The notes under the pieces are model-generated. The model was not told where the DNA came from. It was given only the letters and a program-made list of their open reading frames with translations, and made no database searches. Made by a program: the position numbers and the translations under genes. A DNA stretch of 64,000 nucleotides from Emticicia sp031378345. GTDB lineage: Bacteria > Bacteroidota > Bacteroidia > Cytophagales > Spirosomataceae. The stretch is from NCBI GenBank assembly GCA_031378345.1, contig JANNDY010000092.1:42204-106203 (forward strand), written 5' to 3'. Within the stretch, counting starts at the first letter, position 1, and the number at the start of each line of letters is the position of its first letter. This document shows, piece after piece, positions 16,976 to 26,196 of the stretch.

Positions 16976-18092
16976 TTTCCAAATATTCAAAAATTTCCTT
17001 CCAGTTTTTTGCGTAAGGTTGTTGGTAAATAATTTCTTCGGTTTTATCAAAAACTATTTTATTTTCAATCAAATCCTGCATTATGGTTGCCAATTCGAGT
17101 GCAGAATTTTGCTTGAAAAACGCAACTTTGTCATACTTACCAACGGTTTCTATGCTATATGGTTCATCAACCAAAAGTATTGGTATATCTAAGGCTTTTG
17201 CTTCCGAAATTGCCATTCCCCAAGTTTCAAATTTTGAAGGAAAAATAAGTGCATCAGTTTGCTGATAAAAGTCAAAGATTTCTTTTCGGGTTTTTGCACC
17301 AACCCACAAAAGCTGATTTAGATTACCGTATTTCTTCAAAATATACTTTGAATAGCGGTTTTCGATACCATTAATGGTCAGAATCACTTTGAAGTTTTCT
17401 ATTTTCTTCTCTAAAAGTATTTTTGTGGCTTCAGCAATTATCTCAAAATTTTTAAAAACTCTCGGTACAGAAGGATAAAAAAAGCACCAGATTTTGTCAG
17501 TTTCTTTTGTTAAAATGTCTTTTTTAGAAACGTGAAACTTAGCAAAATAATCCAGTTGTGGAATAGCAACCAAGACGTTTTTGATATTGAAAGTTTTAGT
17601 AAAAATCTCTCCCAAACTCTGTTGCTGAACAATCACAGCTTTGTTTTTTTTAATATTTTTCTGATAAAGAAATTTAAAAAAATAATGGTAAAGAGCCATA
17701 ATTGGGTCAAAAATGGCATCTTGAAGCCTTATTTTGTAGAAAGGGGCTAAATTATGACAATACACAGCTCTGATTTCGGCTTCCACATTGGGAGTAACAT
17801 CAGCCAGCGAAAGCCATAAATACGGTTTGATTTTTTTGGAAAATTTCAGGAAATAAAAATATTCATAATAAAGTCTTTGAACCCTTTTGCATTTCTTTTT
17901 CTTGAATTCATAGAACTCAATTCCGTCAATATTTATCAAATTTTTGTCATAAACAAAAGCGATGATTTCAACCTCATTTTGATAGTGATTTTTGAGTGCT
18001 TGCAGACAGTCTTGTGTAACCGACAATGCCCCACCTCCAAACGAATTGAGTGCCGAAACTACAATTTTCAACTTGTTATCGTTGGTTTTCAT
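16968..18092 (-). CDS. GT4-type glycosyltransferase
   Basis: The 374-residue protein has the GT-B layout: an N-terminal fold starting with VSALNSFGGGALSVTQDCLQAL and a C-terminal domain with LWVGAKTRKEIFDFYQQTDALIFPSKFETWGMAISEAKALDIPILL, the conserved ESFGxxxxEAMA-like donor-binding region of family 1/4 enzymes. No signal peptide or membrane helix is seen. It is cytoplasmic and transfers a nucleotide-activated sugar to a glycan or lipid. It is the last gene of the long operon; its ATG overlaps the stop of the broken lipoprotein gene upstream (ATGA overlap), and its end overlaps the convergent polymerase gene. Sugar specificity is unknown. Confidence 0.9.
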   Translation of the reverse strand: MKTNDNKLKIVVSALNSFGGGALSVTQDCLQALKNHYQNEVEIIAFVYDKNLINIDGIEFYEFKKKKCKRVQRLYYEYFYFLKFSKKIKPYLWLSLADVTPNVEAEIRAVYCHNLAPFYKIRLQDAIFDPIMALYHYFFKFLYQKNIKKNKAVIVQQQSLGEIFTKTFNIKNVLVAIPQLDYFAKFHVSKKDILTKETDKIWCFFYPSVPRVFKNFEIIAEATKILLEKKIENFKVILTINGIENRYSKYILKKYGNLNQLLWVGAKTRKEIFDFYQQTDALIFPSKFETWGMAISEAKALDIPILLVDEPYSIETVGKYDKVAFFKQNSALELATIMQDLIENKIVFDKTEEIIYQQPYAKNWKEIFEYLEII

Positions 18093-19227
18093 CTGAAAAT
18101 ATTAGGTTCGTTTTCATTGGGTTCTCTAACAGATTTCGGAATGGTGACAGATTTGAAAGGTGCAAATTTCTCGACTTCATTTCTATCGTATAATTCACCT
18201 AAAAAATCAAATTCTCTGTGTCGGTGCGTTTTTAAATTCATCAATTTTTCATTCACATTTTCAAGCGAAATTTGCCATTCTTGTGCAAGTCTTTCGGCAG
18301 AAGGCTCCATAAAACTGACGTATAAAATCTCACTCAATTCATGGTCTTTATGAATGTTAAAATCAATAGCAGAAAGCTGTTTGTTGCGATATATTTTTAT
18401 TATTTGCTGCGTTTGGAGCATTTCTGAGCTGAAATCTTGCGGCAATTTGTAACCCATAACTGCTTGATTTTCAGCAAACAAGGGTGAAATAATACCCTCA
18501 TGGCACCACATACATTTGGAGGGTTTGCCTGCTTCTCCATATTTTTTTGGTGAGGCATCTGAAAGTTTCCCATCTAAATCATAAACGGCGTATCTCAACT
18601 GTCCATTTTTCATCAAATCAATGACTTCATATTTTGCTTCTCGAAAAGTAGAATCAGTCAATTTTCCATCGCCTTCAACTGCTATAAATTTTGATTTTAC
18701 AATATTATCTGCTACACAATATATCAATTAACGATGTCCATTTGCTACGCAAGAATTTGTAACTGGGAATTCCTGTATTTTTGCATTATTCAAAGAACCA
18801 TTTATGAATTCTTTAAAGGATTTAGGCACACCAGTAATCTGATAATAATGCCAAAAACTATAAACCGTAAAAACCAAGAACCTTCCAATATCAATTGAGC
18901 CAAAATTTTTATATTCTTCGGTATTTTTTGCAAAAACAATGAGCTTCGACCATGCTTTTAAGGGTTTATTGTCGAACCCGAGTTGTTTGAAATCAAGTTT
19001 GAAAATCATATCGTTGTTATAGAAGATGCCTTTTTTTATGCTTTTTTTAGGCAGTTCTGCCCCTGAAAATGCCAAAGCCCAAAGAATTCCCTTACTTACT
19101 TTTTCAGGATTTTTCTGTTCATAGCTTTTTACCCAACGAAGATTCACACGATAATTCTCATCTGGTATAATGGATTTAAAGCAAGTGAAAGCCACCAAAA
19201 TAAAACATAAAAGGATTATTTTTTCAT
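18089..19227 (-). pseudogene. Broken lipoprotein gene with a CxxCH haem motif (frameshift plus in-frame stop)
   Basis: Two reading frames, 156 codons up to a TAA at 18730-18728 and 212 codons after it, are directly contiguous in the same frame. The ATG at 19227 overlaps the TGA of the sulfotransferase gene but runs into a stop after two Lys codons. Adding one A to the six-base A-run (T at 19219-19224) would give MKKIILLCFILVAFTC, an ideal lipoprotein signal, continuing into the long frame. So one base loss and one nonsense codon separate this from a single ~380-residue lipoprotein. The second part holds CMWCH, a c-type haem motif. Both ends keep ATGA overlaps with neighbours. Either a pseudogene or two sequencing errors; the family is not recognised. 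Confidence 0.7.
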
Positions 19228-20048
19228 TTTATCAGCCACCTCCTTTCAGTCTTTTGCATTTCATTTTTATCAAAAAAATGATTAAAATAGTTTGTATTGA
19301 GTAATGAATCTAAATAGAACTTTTCGAGTAAAATGTTTTTCTTAAATTTTTTGTATAAATCAGCAGCCGAAGTGTTTTCTCTCACATTTTTTCTGTCAAT
19401 TTTGAGGTTTTTTAAACCCAAAAATTTTTCTATTTGTTTTTCTTTTTCAGCATCTAAAAGTTCGGTATCGAGCAATAAAATATCAATATTTGAGCTTGTT
19501 ATTGTTAGGAATTTTTGTTGTTTTGAGTACGAAAAATCATAAATATTGATGCCAGTTTGCTTAAAAAAATAATTTTCAAACCAATCTATTGGGTATTGAT
19601 GAGCCATTTTTTTGTGATAAATTTGCACTAAATTTTCAATTGTGCCAATGTAATTTTCAGCTTTTACTCCAACATAAAACTCGAATGCTTCAAAAAAAGC
19701 AGAGATATTTCGCTCAACTGGATTTCTTACAAGCGTAATAATTCTAAAAGGTCGATTTCTCTTCAAAATTAAACGATTTATCATCGGAATTGTGCTTCGA
19801 CTTCCAGGCAAAATCCCTTTTTCAAAACATTGTTTGTCATACATTTTTTGTTCGGCTTCATCTAATGAATGAATATGAAAAACAGGAATTTTCAAATGAT
19901 TTTTTATCAAATAATAAATGCTCAACGAACCAACTTTGCCCATTGAAAAAACTAAAACTGGTTTTTCGTTTGAAAAATACAACTGTAACTGCTTGAATAT
20001 CAGCGTAATCCAGTCTAAAATATAATATTTGATGCAATTTTTTATCAT
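19224..20048 (-). CDS. Sulfotransferase, putative capsular polysaccharide type
   Basis: The 274-residue protein opens with an amphipathic stretch and then VLVFSMGKVGSLSIYYLIKN (about 33-52), the 5'-phosphosulfate-binding loop of PAPS-dependent sulfotransferases. RIITLVRNPVERNISAFFEAFE matches the 3'-phosphate-binding RxxxxRxxS-like segment. HIHSLDEAEQ lies between. This layout matches the putative capsular polysaccharide synthesis/sulfotransferase family. It would transfer sulfate from PAPS to a glycan or lipid hydroxyl in the cytoplasm. The APS kinase encoded three genes upstream can supply PAPS, which strengthens the call. It overlaps the genes on both sides by four bases. Confidence 0.82.
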   Translation of the reverse strand: MIKNCIKYYILDWITLIFKQLQLYFSNEKPVLVFSMGKVGSLSIYYLIKNHLKIPVFHIHSLDEAEQKMYDKQCFEKGILPGSRSTIPMINRLILKRNRPFRIITLVRNPVERNISAFFEAFEFYVGVKAENYIGTIENLVQIYHKKMAHQYPIDWFENYFFKQTGINIYDFSYSKQQKFLTITSSNIDILLLDTELLDAEKEKQIEKFLGLKNLKIDRKNVRENTSAADLYKKFKKNILLEKFYLDSLLNTNYFNHFFDKNEMQKTERRWLIK

Positions 20049-20617
20049 TTTTCTAAAACTACTTTTTTTAGGTTTAACCAGCCAGATCTCGAATGGTGGT
20101 CGGTCAGAAAATACAATTCATTTTTATTGACTAAAATTGCCTTCTTTTTCATAGAATTGGGTAATTCTATAATTGTATTATTCCGAGAAATTTGATTTTT
20201 TTTAATCTCGAATTGTAAGCTATCGAAAGATTCAATAATAATGCTTGTGAGCATTTTTTTATTTCCATTTTTGGTCAAATTGAAAGCAACTAATTTGCCA
20301 TTTTCTACACCAAAATCGTATGTAATAAACTGCCCTTGATTGGGCAAAACATAGACAGATTTATCATTTTTGTCTTTTAAAATGCCACTCAAAATCATCG
20401 GAGAAAATACAAAAAAAGCAGATAAGAAATATGTGAGTTTTAGGCTTTTTTGTTGTGATTTATAAAACAAAAATGCTAATCCTATAATTATCCATAAACG
20501 AGAGAATTTTAAAAAAAAAGGCAAGTTTTCAAAGGAGAAATTGAATCCAAAAAACAATAAAATACAAAAAAATATTTTATAAGTTCTTGATTTATAGCTT
20601 TTTATGAAAATAGTCAA
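20045..20617 (-). CDS. Small membrane protein of unknown function in the glycan operon
   Basis: The 190-residue protein has two to three hydrophobic segments in its first 80 residues (IFFCILLFFGFNFSF, LWIIIGLAFLFYKS, LTYFLSAFFVFSPMILSGIL). A probably extracytoplasmic beta-rich part follows (VYVLPNQGQFITYDFGVENGKLVAFNLTKNG), then a short C-terminal region ending LTDHHSRSGWLNLKKVVLEK. No family is recognised. It overlaps the sulfotransferase start by four bases and follows the GT87-like gene by nine, so it is cotranscribed. It may be an assembly or accessory membrane component of the glycan pathway. Confidence 0.65.
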   Translation of the reverse strand: MTIFIKSYKSRTYKIFFCILLFFGFNFSFENLPFFLKFSRLWIIIGLAFLFYKSQQKSLKLTYFLSAFFVFSPMILSGILKDKNDKSVYVLPNQGQFITYDFGVENGKLVAFNLTKNGNKKMLTSIIIESFDSLQFEIKKNQISRNNTIIELPNSMKKKAILVNKNELYFLTDHHSRSGWLNLKKVVLEK

Positions 20618-20626
20618 AGGAATAAT

Positions 20627-21631
20627 CTAAAGTACGAGCGAATAAGTCGGTGTGCGGGTTTGTAATAAAAACAAGATAATAATTATGCAGCTCAGGGCTT
20701 TCCAAACATCATTTATATTAGAAATAATAAACGAAATTCCAAAACCTAAAATTAATGATTTTGTCAGAAAAACTGACAAATAATAAAAATTTAAACTTTC
20801 ATAAAAAGGCTTTGGATTATGAAAGTCATCTTTAATAAAAAGATGCTTGAAAAATACATCAAACGACTGCACATTTGTCTGAAAACCGATACTACTTTCA
20901 TTCAAAAATGCAGATGGTAATTTTTCAAATAAATAAACTTTCCAAAACGAAAAACCATTGATAAAAACTGAAAATATGAATAAAATTGAGCAAGATACAA
21001 GCAAAAAAAGCAAGTATTTTTTCTTGGCATTTATAAGTAAAGGAATACCATAAAACAAAGGAAAAATCTTTAAAAAAATAATAATACCAAGACTGAATGT
21101 TGAAGTGAAAAAATGTTTTTTTGAATAAAAGTGATAAGCAATGACGGTAAAAGCAAAGATAATCAAGTAAAATTGTCCAAAAAGTATGTTGTTTTGTATC
21201 GGTATAAAAAAGACAAAAGGAAGAAAAAGAAGCAAGATTTTTGTCTGATTTTTAAATGTTTTTGATAAAATTTCGAGAGAGAAAATGAATAAAATAATAC
21301 TAAAAATATTGAAAATTATTTTTGCCAAATAAGCATCCTTAAAAAAAGTAAATGGATACAAAAAAGTTGTACAAAACGGAGAATTTAGGTAATAATCGAG
21401 TAAAACATTTTTGTAGTTTTTTTGCCAAGCAAATTGATTAAAATCATAAATATCAAAGACAATTTTTTCGGGCTGAAGTCCATTTTGCAACATCAAAGCA
21501 GGAAAATACGAATTACCAAAATCATGCAGATTGAAGTTTATTGATTTATACAAAAAATAGCTACAAATTGCCAAAGTTGGCAATAAATAAAGTTTGTATT
21601 TCAATATTTTGACTTGAATTTCTTGCATCAA
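20627..21631 (-). CDS. GT87-like polytopic membrane glycosyltransferase
   Basis: The 334-residue protein has about nine membrane helices. The first periplasmic loop (NFNLHDFGNSYFPALMLQNGLQPEKIVFDIYDFNQFAWQKNYKN) has the layout of DUF2029/GT87 alpha-mannosyltransferases, which carry a catalytic Asp after the first helix, and PFCTTFLYPFTFF fits the second conserved loop. Such enzymes use polyprenyl-phosphate sugars at the outer face of the inner membrane. At 334 residues it is shorter than many GT87 members, so the C-terminal helices may be reduced. It sits between APS kinase and the small membrane protein in the operon. Sugar and acceptor are unknown. Confidence 0.7.
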   Translation of the reverse strand: MMQEIQVKILKYKLYLLPTLAICSYFLYKSINFNLHDFGNSYFPALMLQNGLQPEKIVFDIYDFNQFAWQKNYKNVLLDYYLNSPFCTTFLYPFTFFKDAYLAKIIFNIFSIILFIFSLEILSKTFKNQTKILLLFLPFVFFIPIQNNILFGQFYLIIFAFTVIAYHFYSKKHFFTSTFSLGIIIFLKIFPLFYGIPLLINAKKKYLLFLLVSCSILFIFSVFINGFSFWKVYLFEKLPSAFLNESSIGFQTNVQSFDVFFKHLFIKDDFHNPKPFYESLNFYYLSVFLTKSLILGFGISFIISNINDVWKALSCIIIILFLLQTRTPTYSLVL

Positions 21632-21644
21632 TTTGTTTATAAAT

Positions 21645-22193
21645 TCATTTCATTTTTTCAATTAATATATAACTTAAAACTCTCTCAAAACAAATATTTA
21701 CAGATTCTTCAATTGTTTGATTTGAGGTATCTATCATGAATTTTGCATTTTTAGGCTTTTCGTAAGGCGAACTGATTCCTGTAAAATCTTCGATTTGACC
21801 CAACCTTGCTTTTTTATACAGCCCTTTTACATCTCTTTCTTCGCAAATTTCGAATGGAGTTGACACATAAATTTCGATAAAATTGGCTTCTCCAATAATG
21901 TTTTTTGCTAATTCTCTAATTTTTTCGGTTGGAGAAATAAACGCACAAATAGGTACGATGCCAACCGATAAAAATAGTTTTGCGATTTCGGCTACTCGCC
22001 TGATATTTTCAACTCGGTCTTCTATCGAAAATCCTAAATCTTTATTGATGCCATTTCTAAGTTTATCACCATCAAGAATTATTGCTTTTTGATTGATATT
22101 TTCAAACTTTCCTAAAATCGCCTCTGAAATTGTACTTTTTCCAGAACCTGATAAACCTGTAAACCAAATTACTTTTGCCTTATTTTCTTTCAT
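21645..22193 (-). CDS. cysC: Adenylyl-sulfate (APS) kinase
   Basis: The 182-residue protein is full length for the family. GLSGSGKS (13-20) is the P-loop, DGDKLRNGINKDLGFSIEDRVENIRR is the conserved APS-binding motif, and VCAFISPTEKIRELAK and EIYVSTPFEICEERDVKGLYKKARLG follow in the standard order. It phosphorylates adenosine 5'-phosphosulfate to PAPS in the cytoplasm. No ATP sulfurylase or reductive assimilation gene is adjacent; instead a sulfotransferase is in the same operon, so this copy most likely supplies PAPS for sulfation. Its stop overlaps nothing downstream, but its start overlaps the upstream methyltransferase by four bases. Confidence 0.96.
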   Translation of the reverse strand: MKENKAKVIWFTGLSGSGKSTISEAILGKFENINQKAIILDGDKLRNGINKDLGFSIEDRVENIRRVAEIAKLFLSVGIVPICAFISPTEKIRELAKNIIGEANFIEIYVSTPFEICEERDVKGLYKKARLGQIEDFTGISSPYEKPKNAKFMIDTSNQTIEESVNICFERVLSYILIEKMK

Positions 22194-22855
22194 ATTTTAT
22201 AAATTTCAAAAATATAATTTTCCTCAAAATACATTTTTTTTGTTTCTATTAATTCAAACTGAAATTCATTTTTGTTTGCAATATTTATTATTTCATCTAA
22301 ATCGCAATCTTCTGACAAAATCATTAGGATTTTACTTTTTTCATCAATAAAATTGCATATTTCCTTGAAAAATACCAAAAAATACTCCATTTCTTCTCCA
22401 CAAAACCATGCTAATTCTTCGGTTTTTATTGGTCTTTTTTTGTAATATGGCGGATTTATTATGACAAAATCAAAAACTTGTTTTGGTATTTTATCAAACA
22501 AATTTGAATGGATTATTTCTATTTTCGAACCTAAGGTTTTTCTGTTAAAATGTAATCCATCAATAGCAAAATCACTTATGTCTGAAGCTGTAACAATTGC
22601 ATTATATTTAGATTCACAATAAAAACTTATCAGTCCGCTTCCTGCACCGAGTTCTAAGATTTTTTTGTTTTTTAAATCCTCTTTTTCGAGAAATTCGATT
22701 AAAAATTTTGTGCTGTAAAAATACAAAGGATGAAAAACACCATTCTTTACCAAAAGTCTAATGCCTTGATAATCAATCCATTGGTCTTTGGAAATCTTCC
22801 ATTTAATGTAAGGTTTTACAAAAAAAGTATATATTTTTTTAAATATTTTTTTCAA
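22190..22855 (-). CDS. SAM-dependent methyltransferase with NPPY motif
   Basis: The 221-residue protein has motif I ILELGAGSGLI (66-76), an acidic motif II (VTASDISDFAIDG) and DFVIINPPYYKKRP with NPPY at 134-137. NPPY is typical of methyltransferases acting on planar nitrogen, such as PrmC/HemK-like protein or nucleobase methylases. An N-terminal basic region (about 1-25) could bind a partner. It overlaps genes on both sides by four bases within the glycan operon, which makes a small-molecule or glycan acceptor, for example an amino sugar, equally possible. Target unknown. Confidence 0.82.
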   Translation of the reverse strand: MKKIFKKIYTFFVKPYIKWKISKDQWIDYQGIRLLVKNGVFHPLYFYSTKFLIEFLEKEDLKNKKILELGAGSGLISFYCESKYNAIVTASDISDFAIDGLHFNRKTLGSKIEIIHSNLFDKIPKQVFDFVIINPPYYKKRPIKTEELAWFCGEEMEYFLVFFKEICNFIDEKSKILMILSEDCDLDEIINIANKNEFQFELIETKKMYFEENYIFEIYKI

Positions 22856-23928
22856 TGGAATTTAACATTTTCTCTGATTTTTAACATCGGAATTTCAACA
22901 AAATAATTCAGTAAAAAACTGATTCCGAAAGCTGCAAAATACATACAAAAGCATTGAAAAAATGCTTCTGTTAGTGTAGCCGCTTGCCAATATTTTCCTA
23001 TTGGCAAATAAACCAATTGCAAATGCACCAAATAAAAACAATAACTTACCAAACTGATTTTATGGATGATGTTTTTAAATCTCAATTGATGAAAATTTAC
23101 GTTGAAAAAAGCTGGTAAAATTATCGTAATAGCAATTTGCATCAGGTTGAAATAAAGCGTATAAAGTATAAAATTATGAACTTTCATTTTAATCAAAATA
23201 CTTCCAATTACTCCTAAAATACCTATAATAAAGAAGAATTTGGCGTTTTTTATGATAAAATCTTGTTGATATTTATAAAAATATGCCAAAAGCAAACCAT
23301 AAGCTGTGGCATCGATTCGGGTAAAAATTGATTTTCGAAAACCCGTATCCCAGTGCAAATTTGGGAAAGCATAAAATTTGTAAAACCGAAAAACAGTTGA
23401 AAAAAGAATGAAAAATAAGCTTAGAATTAAGAAAACTTTTCGTTTGTCAATTTTGAAAACAACAACCAAAAGCCAAAATAAAATCGGGAACGAAAGATAA
23501 AACCATTCTTCGATTGCCAAGCTATATGAAGTAGAGAAAAAGAAGAATTTGGCTTCATGGAGATTTTGGGTGAAAAATAGAAACTTAAAATTGAAATCTT
23601 GAAAGCTCCCAAACTGTAAGTAGCTGACTATCAAGCTAATACAGAGAATTAAATAATAGGTTGGAAGGGTTTTAAACCAGCGATTTTTAAGAAATTCTAA
23701 GACTTTTTTGTATGAAAATTCAGCTTCGATGAAGTTTTTTATGAAAATATTCCCAATCAAAAAGCCACTCAAAGCATAAAACATTTCGAGGGCGAGATTG
23801 CCAATAAAAGCAAAATTTCTGAATTTTGGATTGAATTTTTCGACAACAAACAACGAATGAGTTATCAGTACCATAAAAAAGGCAATTACCCTAAATAAAT
23901 CCAGTCCAAAGCTTCTATTTTTTTTCAT
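22852..23928 (-). CDS. Acyltransferase family 3 membrane protein (OafA/YrhL-like)
   Basis: The 358-residue protein has about ten membrane helices. It starts with RSFGLDLFRVIAFFMVLITHSLF, the conserved first helix of acyltransferase 3 proteins with the catalytic-type His24, followed by the loop FYALSGFLIGNIFIK and the FWSIEEWFYL-like AIEEWFYLSFP motif. These enzymes O-acylate (usually O-acetylate) surface glycans or lipids using cytoplasmic acyl-CoA. The protein lacks an extra SGNH domain. Its overlap with both neighbours puts it firmly in the operon, so the final product is likely acylated. Confidence 0.92.
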   Translation of the reverse strand: MKKNRSFGLDLFRVIAFFMVLITHSLFVVEKFNPKFRNFAFIGNLALEMFYALSGFLIGNIFIKNFIEAEFSYKKVLEFLKNRWFKTLPTYYLILCISLIVSYLQFGSFQDFNFKFLFFTQNLHEAKFFFFSTSYSLAIEEWFYLSFPILFWLLVVVFKIDKRKVFLILSLFFILFSTVFRFYKFYAFPNLHWDTGFRKSIFTRIDATAYGLLLAYFYKYQQDFIIKNAKFFFIIGILGVIGSILIKMKVHNFILYTLYFNLMQIAITIILPAFFNVNFHQLRFKNIIHKISLVSYCFYLVHLQLVYLPIGKYWQAATLTEAFFQCFCMYFAAFGISFLLNYFVEIPMLKIRENVKFH

Positions 23929-24641
23929 ATTTTTTGAAATAGAAAATTTGGATTTTCCATAACTAATTGATAATCAGTATTTTGTAATATTTCAGCCATT
24001 AATTTTGCACTGCCAAATTTGCAACCAACAAATGAATCATCAAACAAAATAAGCCCTTTCGGCAATAGAGATTTATTGATATATTCAAATTCTTTTTTGA
24101 CAAAATCGTAGGCATGATTTCCATCAATATATGCAAATGAAATACTGCCGCCCAACTTTGTTTTTCTACCAAAAACATCTTCAACTGTTTCGCTTTTTGA
24201 CCACTTTTCAAAAAAATCAATCGAATTTAAATGACAAGTATTGGGCAAATTTTCTTTGCTAAGTAACATTGTTGAATTGATAAAGCTATTTTTAATATGG
24301 TGCATAAAATCTGTCCTCAAAATGTCATTTCTACCATCAATAGTATCAAATTTTACGCTTTTTTGGTCATGAAAGCCTTCGTAAATCCACAAATCTGTGC
24401 CAAAAAATGGATTTTTTAAGCCATATTTTCTCATAAAATAACAAATCAGATTCGTGGATAAACCCCCATAGCAACCAATCTCGATAACAGCACCTTCAGT
24501 CGGCATTTTCTGTAAAGCCATCTCAAACAAAAAAATATTCCCTTCATGCAACATACCTTCACCAATTAAGCTACTCGGAAGCCTTTTGATGAAATCATCT
24601 TTGGGTATTGTTTTGTATTTCTTTTTAAAAATATTGAACAT
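23925..24641 (-). CDS. TylF/macrocin-O-methyltransferase-like class I methyltransferase
   Basis: The 238-residue protein carries VIEIGCYGGLSTNLICYFM as motif I and AYIDGNHAYDFVKKEFEYINKSLLPKGLILFDDSF towards the C-terminus, with the metal-binding-like DGNHAY and DD residues of the MT24/TylF group. Members O-methylate sugars or similar polyols, sometimes with Mg2+. It lies four bases after the third radical SAM gene and overlaps the acyltransferase start by four bases. A sugar O-methyl group on the final glycan is the natural inference. Confidence 0.82.
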   Translation of the reverse strand: MFNIFKKKYKTIPKDDFIKRLPSSLIGEGMLHEGNIFLFEMALQKMPTEGAVIEIGCYGGLSTNLICYFMRKYGLKNPFFGTDLWIYEGFHDQKSVKFDTIDGRNDILRTDFMHHIKNSFINSTMLLSKENLPNTCHLNSIDFFEKWSKSETVEDVFGRKTKLGGSISFAYIDGNHAYDFVKKEFEYINKSLLPKGLILFDDSFVGCKFGSAKLMAEILQNTDYQLVMENPNFLFQKI

Positions 24642-24645
24642 TTCT

Positions 24646-26196
24646 CTAAAAACCTTCGATTTCTGGTTGGCGGTATTTCCAGATGTGTTGAAAAAGACTT
24701 ATTTCTTTTGGTTTCCAATAAAAACCTGTTTTGTATCTTAAAAATGATAATTTTTTAATGAAATTTCGTTTCCAACTACTCAATCTAATATCAGAAACGG
24801 TAGGATAAAATCCATTCAATACAGTTTCAAAATATCGGATTTCATCAATCATATAAGGCTTTAACCAAGGTGTAAGTGGGTTTTTTCGTAAATCAAACTT
24901 TTCCCAAGCTGGGCTTAGCCAATCTTCCAATTTTTCTGGAAAATGAAAACCCGATTTTTTAATCAATTCATACATTTCTGAGCCTTCGGTTGGAACAGGG
25001 CTGTATGTATAAATGATGATTTCAGCTTCGGGATTAATGTTTTTTATTTCTTTGATAAATTCGATGTCTTGCTTGATTTGTTTCCAAACAGTTTCCTCAT
25101 TTTTGGCAGGAAAACCCAAGACAAACGATAATTCGGGGATAATATCAACGGCTTTCATTCGGGCAACAAAAGCCTTCATTTGCTTGGCTGTTTGCGTTCC
25201 GCCTTTGTCCATTTGCTTCAATAATTCATCATTTCCTGACTCTGCACCTAAAAAAACCATCTTGCAACCAGCCTTTCTTATCAATTTTAGCTCATCATCT
25301 GTGTATTGATCAATCGTATCAATTCTACCTTCGCCCCACCAAATAATATTTTGTTCGAGCATCAATTTCGAAAATTCGACCACTCTTTTTCGGGAAGTAA
25401 AAAAATTATTATCGTGAAATTCGATTGCATCAATTTGATGTTTTTCTTTCATCAAAAGCACATCTTCAAAGATTTTCTTGGCTGATTTGCCTTTCCAGCG
25501 AGCTTCATAAATCGGAACAACCGCACAAAACGAACAAGTAAATGGGCAGCCAAAACTCGAATGGTACGAAAATGTCTTTTTGCCGAGATAGGTTTTACCA
25601 AGATATTTTTTGAGAGGATAAAAATTTGCCAAATGTTGGTAAGGTAAACTTGGTAAACTGTCTTGGTCTAATAAATCTTCTTTTGCTGTTTTAATAATTT
25701 TTCCTTCTAAATCCTTGAAAATGAGGTTTTTAACTCCTTTGAGATTAAAGTCCCTCTCTATCGGAGTGAGATTTTGGCGACCGTCGCTAAAGGCGAGGCT
25801 ATTCAGCAAATTTGGAAAAGCATTATCGCCCGGACCGTTGATGATGTAATCTACAAAACCAGATTCTATCGAAACTTTATATTGATTTGAGGCAAAATAT
25901 CCTCCCCAAATCGTTGTGATTTCTGGATAATTTTGTTTGATTTTTTTTGTAAAAGGAATCGCCTGCCTAAGTTGAGGGCCGGGCATAACAGTACAGCCAA
26001 AATACTTAAAATTGCATGTTTTTAAATAGTTTTCGATGGTTTGCCAAGCATCTTTTTCTAAATTTCCATCAACAAAAACATAGTCAAAAAGCCCATGAAT
26101 CGAAGCCCCAACTTGCAAAATTGAATTTGGAATTCGGTATTTCGCATTGGCACTTCGAGGGTTGAAAAGCAGAACTTTATTTTTAGTTTCGGTCAT
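24646..26196 (-). CDS. B12-binding-type radical SAM protein (third of three)
   Basis: The 516-residue protein has an N-terminal Rossmann-like region (about 6-130) of the cobalamin-binding type but without the DxHxxG lower-ligand motif. The radical SAM motif SSFGCPFTCSFC follows (Cys217, Cys221, Cys224), and then the TIM-barrel motif MVFLGAESGNDELLKQMDKGGT. The C-terminal ~120 residues form an accessory region ending KPKEISLFQHIWKYRQPEIEGF. Members use a 4Fe-4S cluster and SAM, often with methylcobalamin, to methylate or rearrange unreactive carbons. Residues about 135-150 (AFSDGRQNLTPIERDF) look like an extra insertion, encoded by a decayed palindromic repeat. It overlaps the second radical SAM gene by four bases. 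Confidence 0.9.
   Translation of the reverse strand: MTETKNKVLLFNPRSANAKYRIPNSILQVGASIHGLFDYVFVDGNLEKDAWQTIENYLKTCNFKYFGCTVMPGPQLRQAIPFTKKIKQNYPEITTIWGGYFASNQYKVSIESGFVDYIINGPGDNAFPNLLNSLAFSDGRQNLTPIERDFNLKGVKNLIFKDLEGKIIKTAKEDLLDQDSLPSLPYQHLANFYPLKKYLGKTYLGKKTFSYHSSFGCPFTCSFCAVVPIYEARWKGKSAKKIFEDVLLMKEKHQIDAIEFHDNNFFTSRKRVVEFSKLMLEQNIIWWGEGRIDTIDQYTDDELKLIRKAGCKMVFLGAESGNDELLKQMDKGGTQTAKQMKAFVARMKAVDIIPELSFVLGFPAKNEETVWKQIKQDIEFIKEIKNINPEAEIIIYTYSPVPTEGSEMYELIKKSGFHFPEKLEDWLSPAWEKFDLRKNPLTPWLKPYMIDEIRYFETVLNGFYPTVSDIRLSSWKRNFIKKLSFLRYKTGFYWKPKEISLFQHIWKYRQPEIEGF
25749..25800. repeat. Decayed palindromic repeat inside the radical SAM coding region
   Basis: The stretch begins with AGTCCCTCTCTATCGGAGTG, close to a CCCTCTC-loop-GAGAGGG hairpin with mismatches in the right arm, and contains the perfect small palindrome GCGACCGTCGC. 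It encodes about sixteen residues that appear extra between the B12-type domain and the radical SAM core, and the frame is kept. Confidence 0.4.

Noticed and set aside
18728..19198. Separate 156-residue protein starting at a GTG
   Set aside because: It would lose the lipobox signal and lacks a proper start; it is better explained as the first part of a broken lipoprotein gene.
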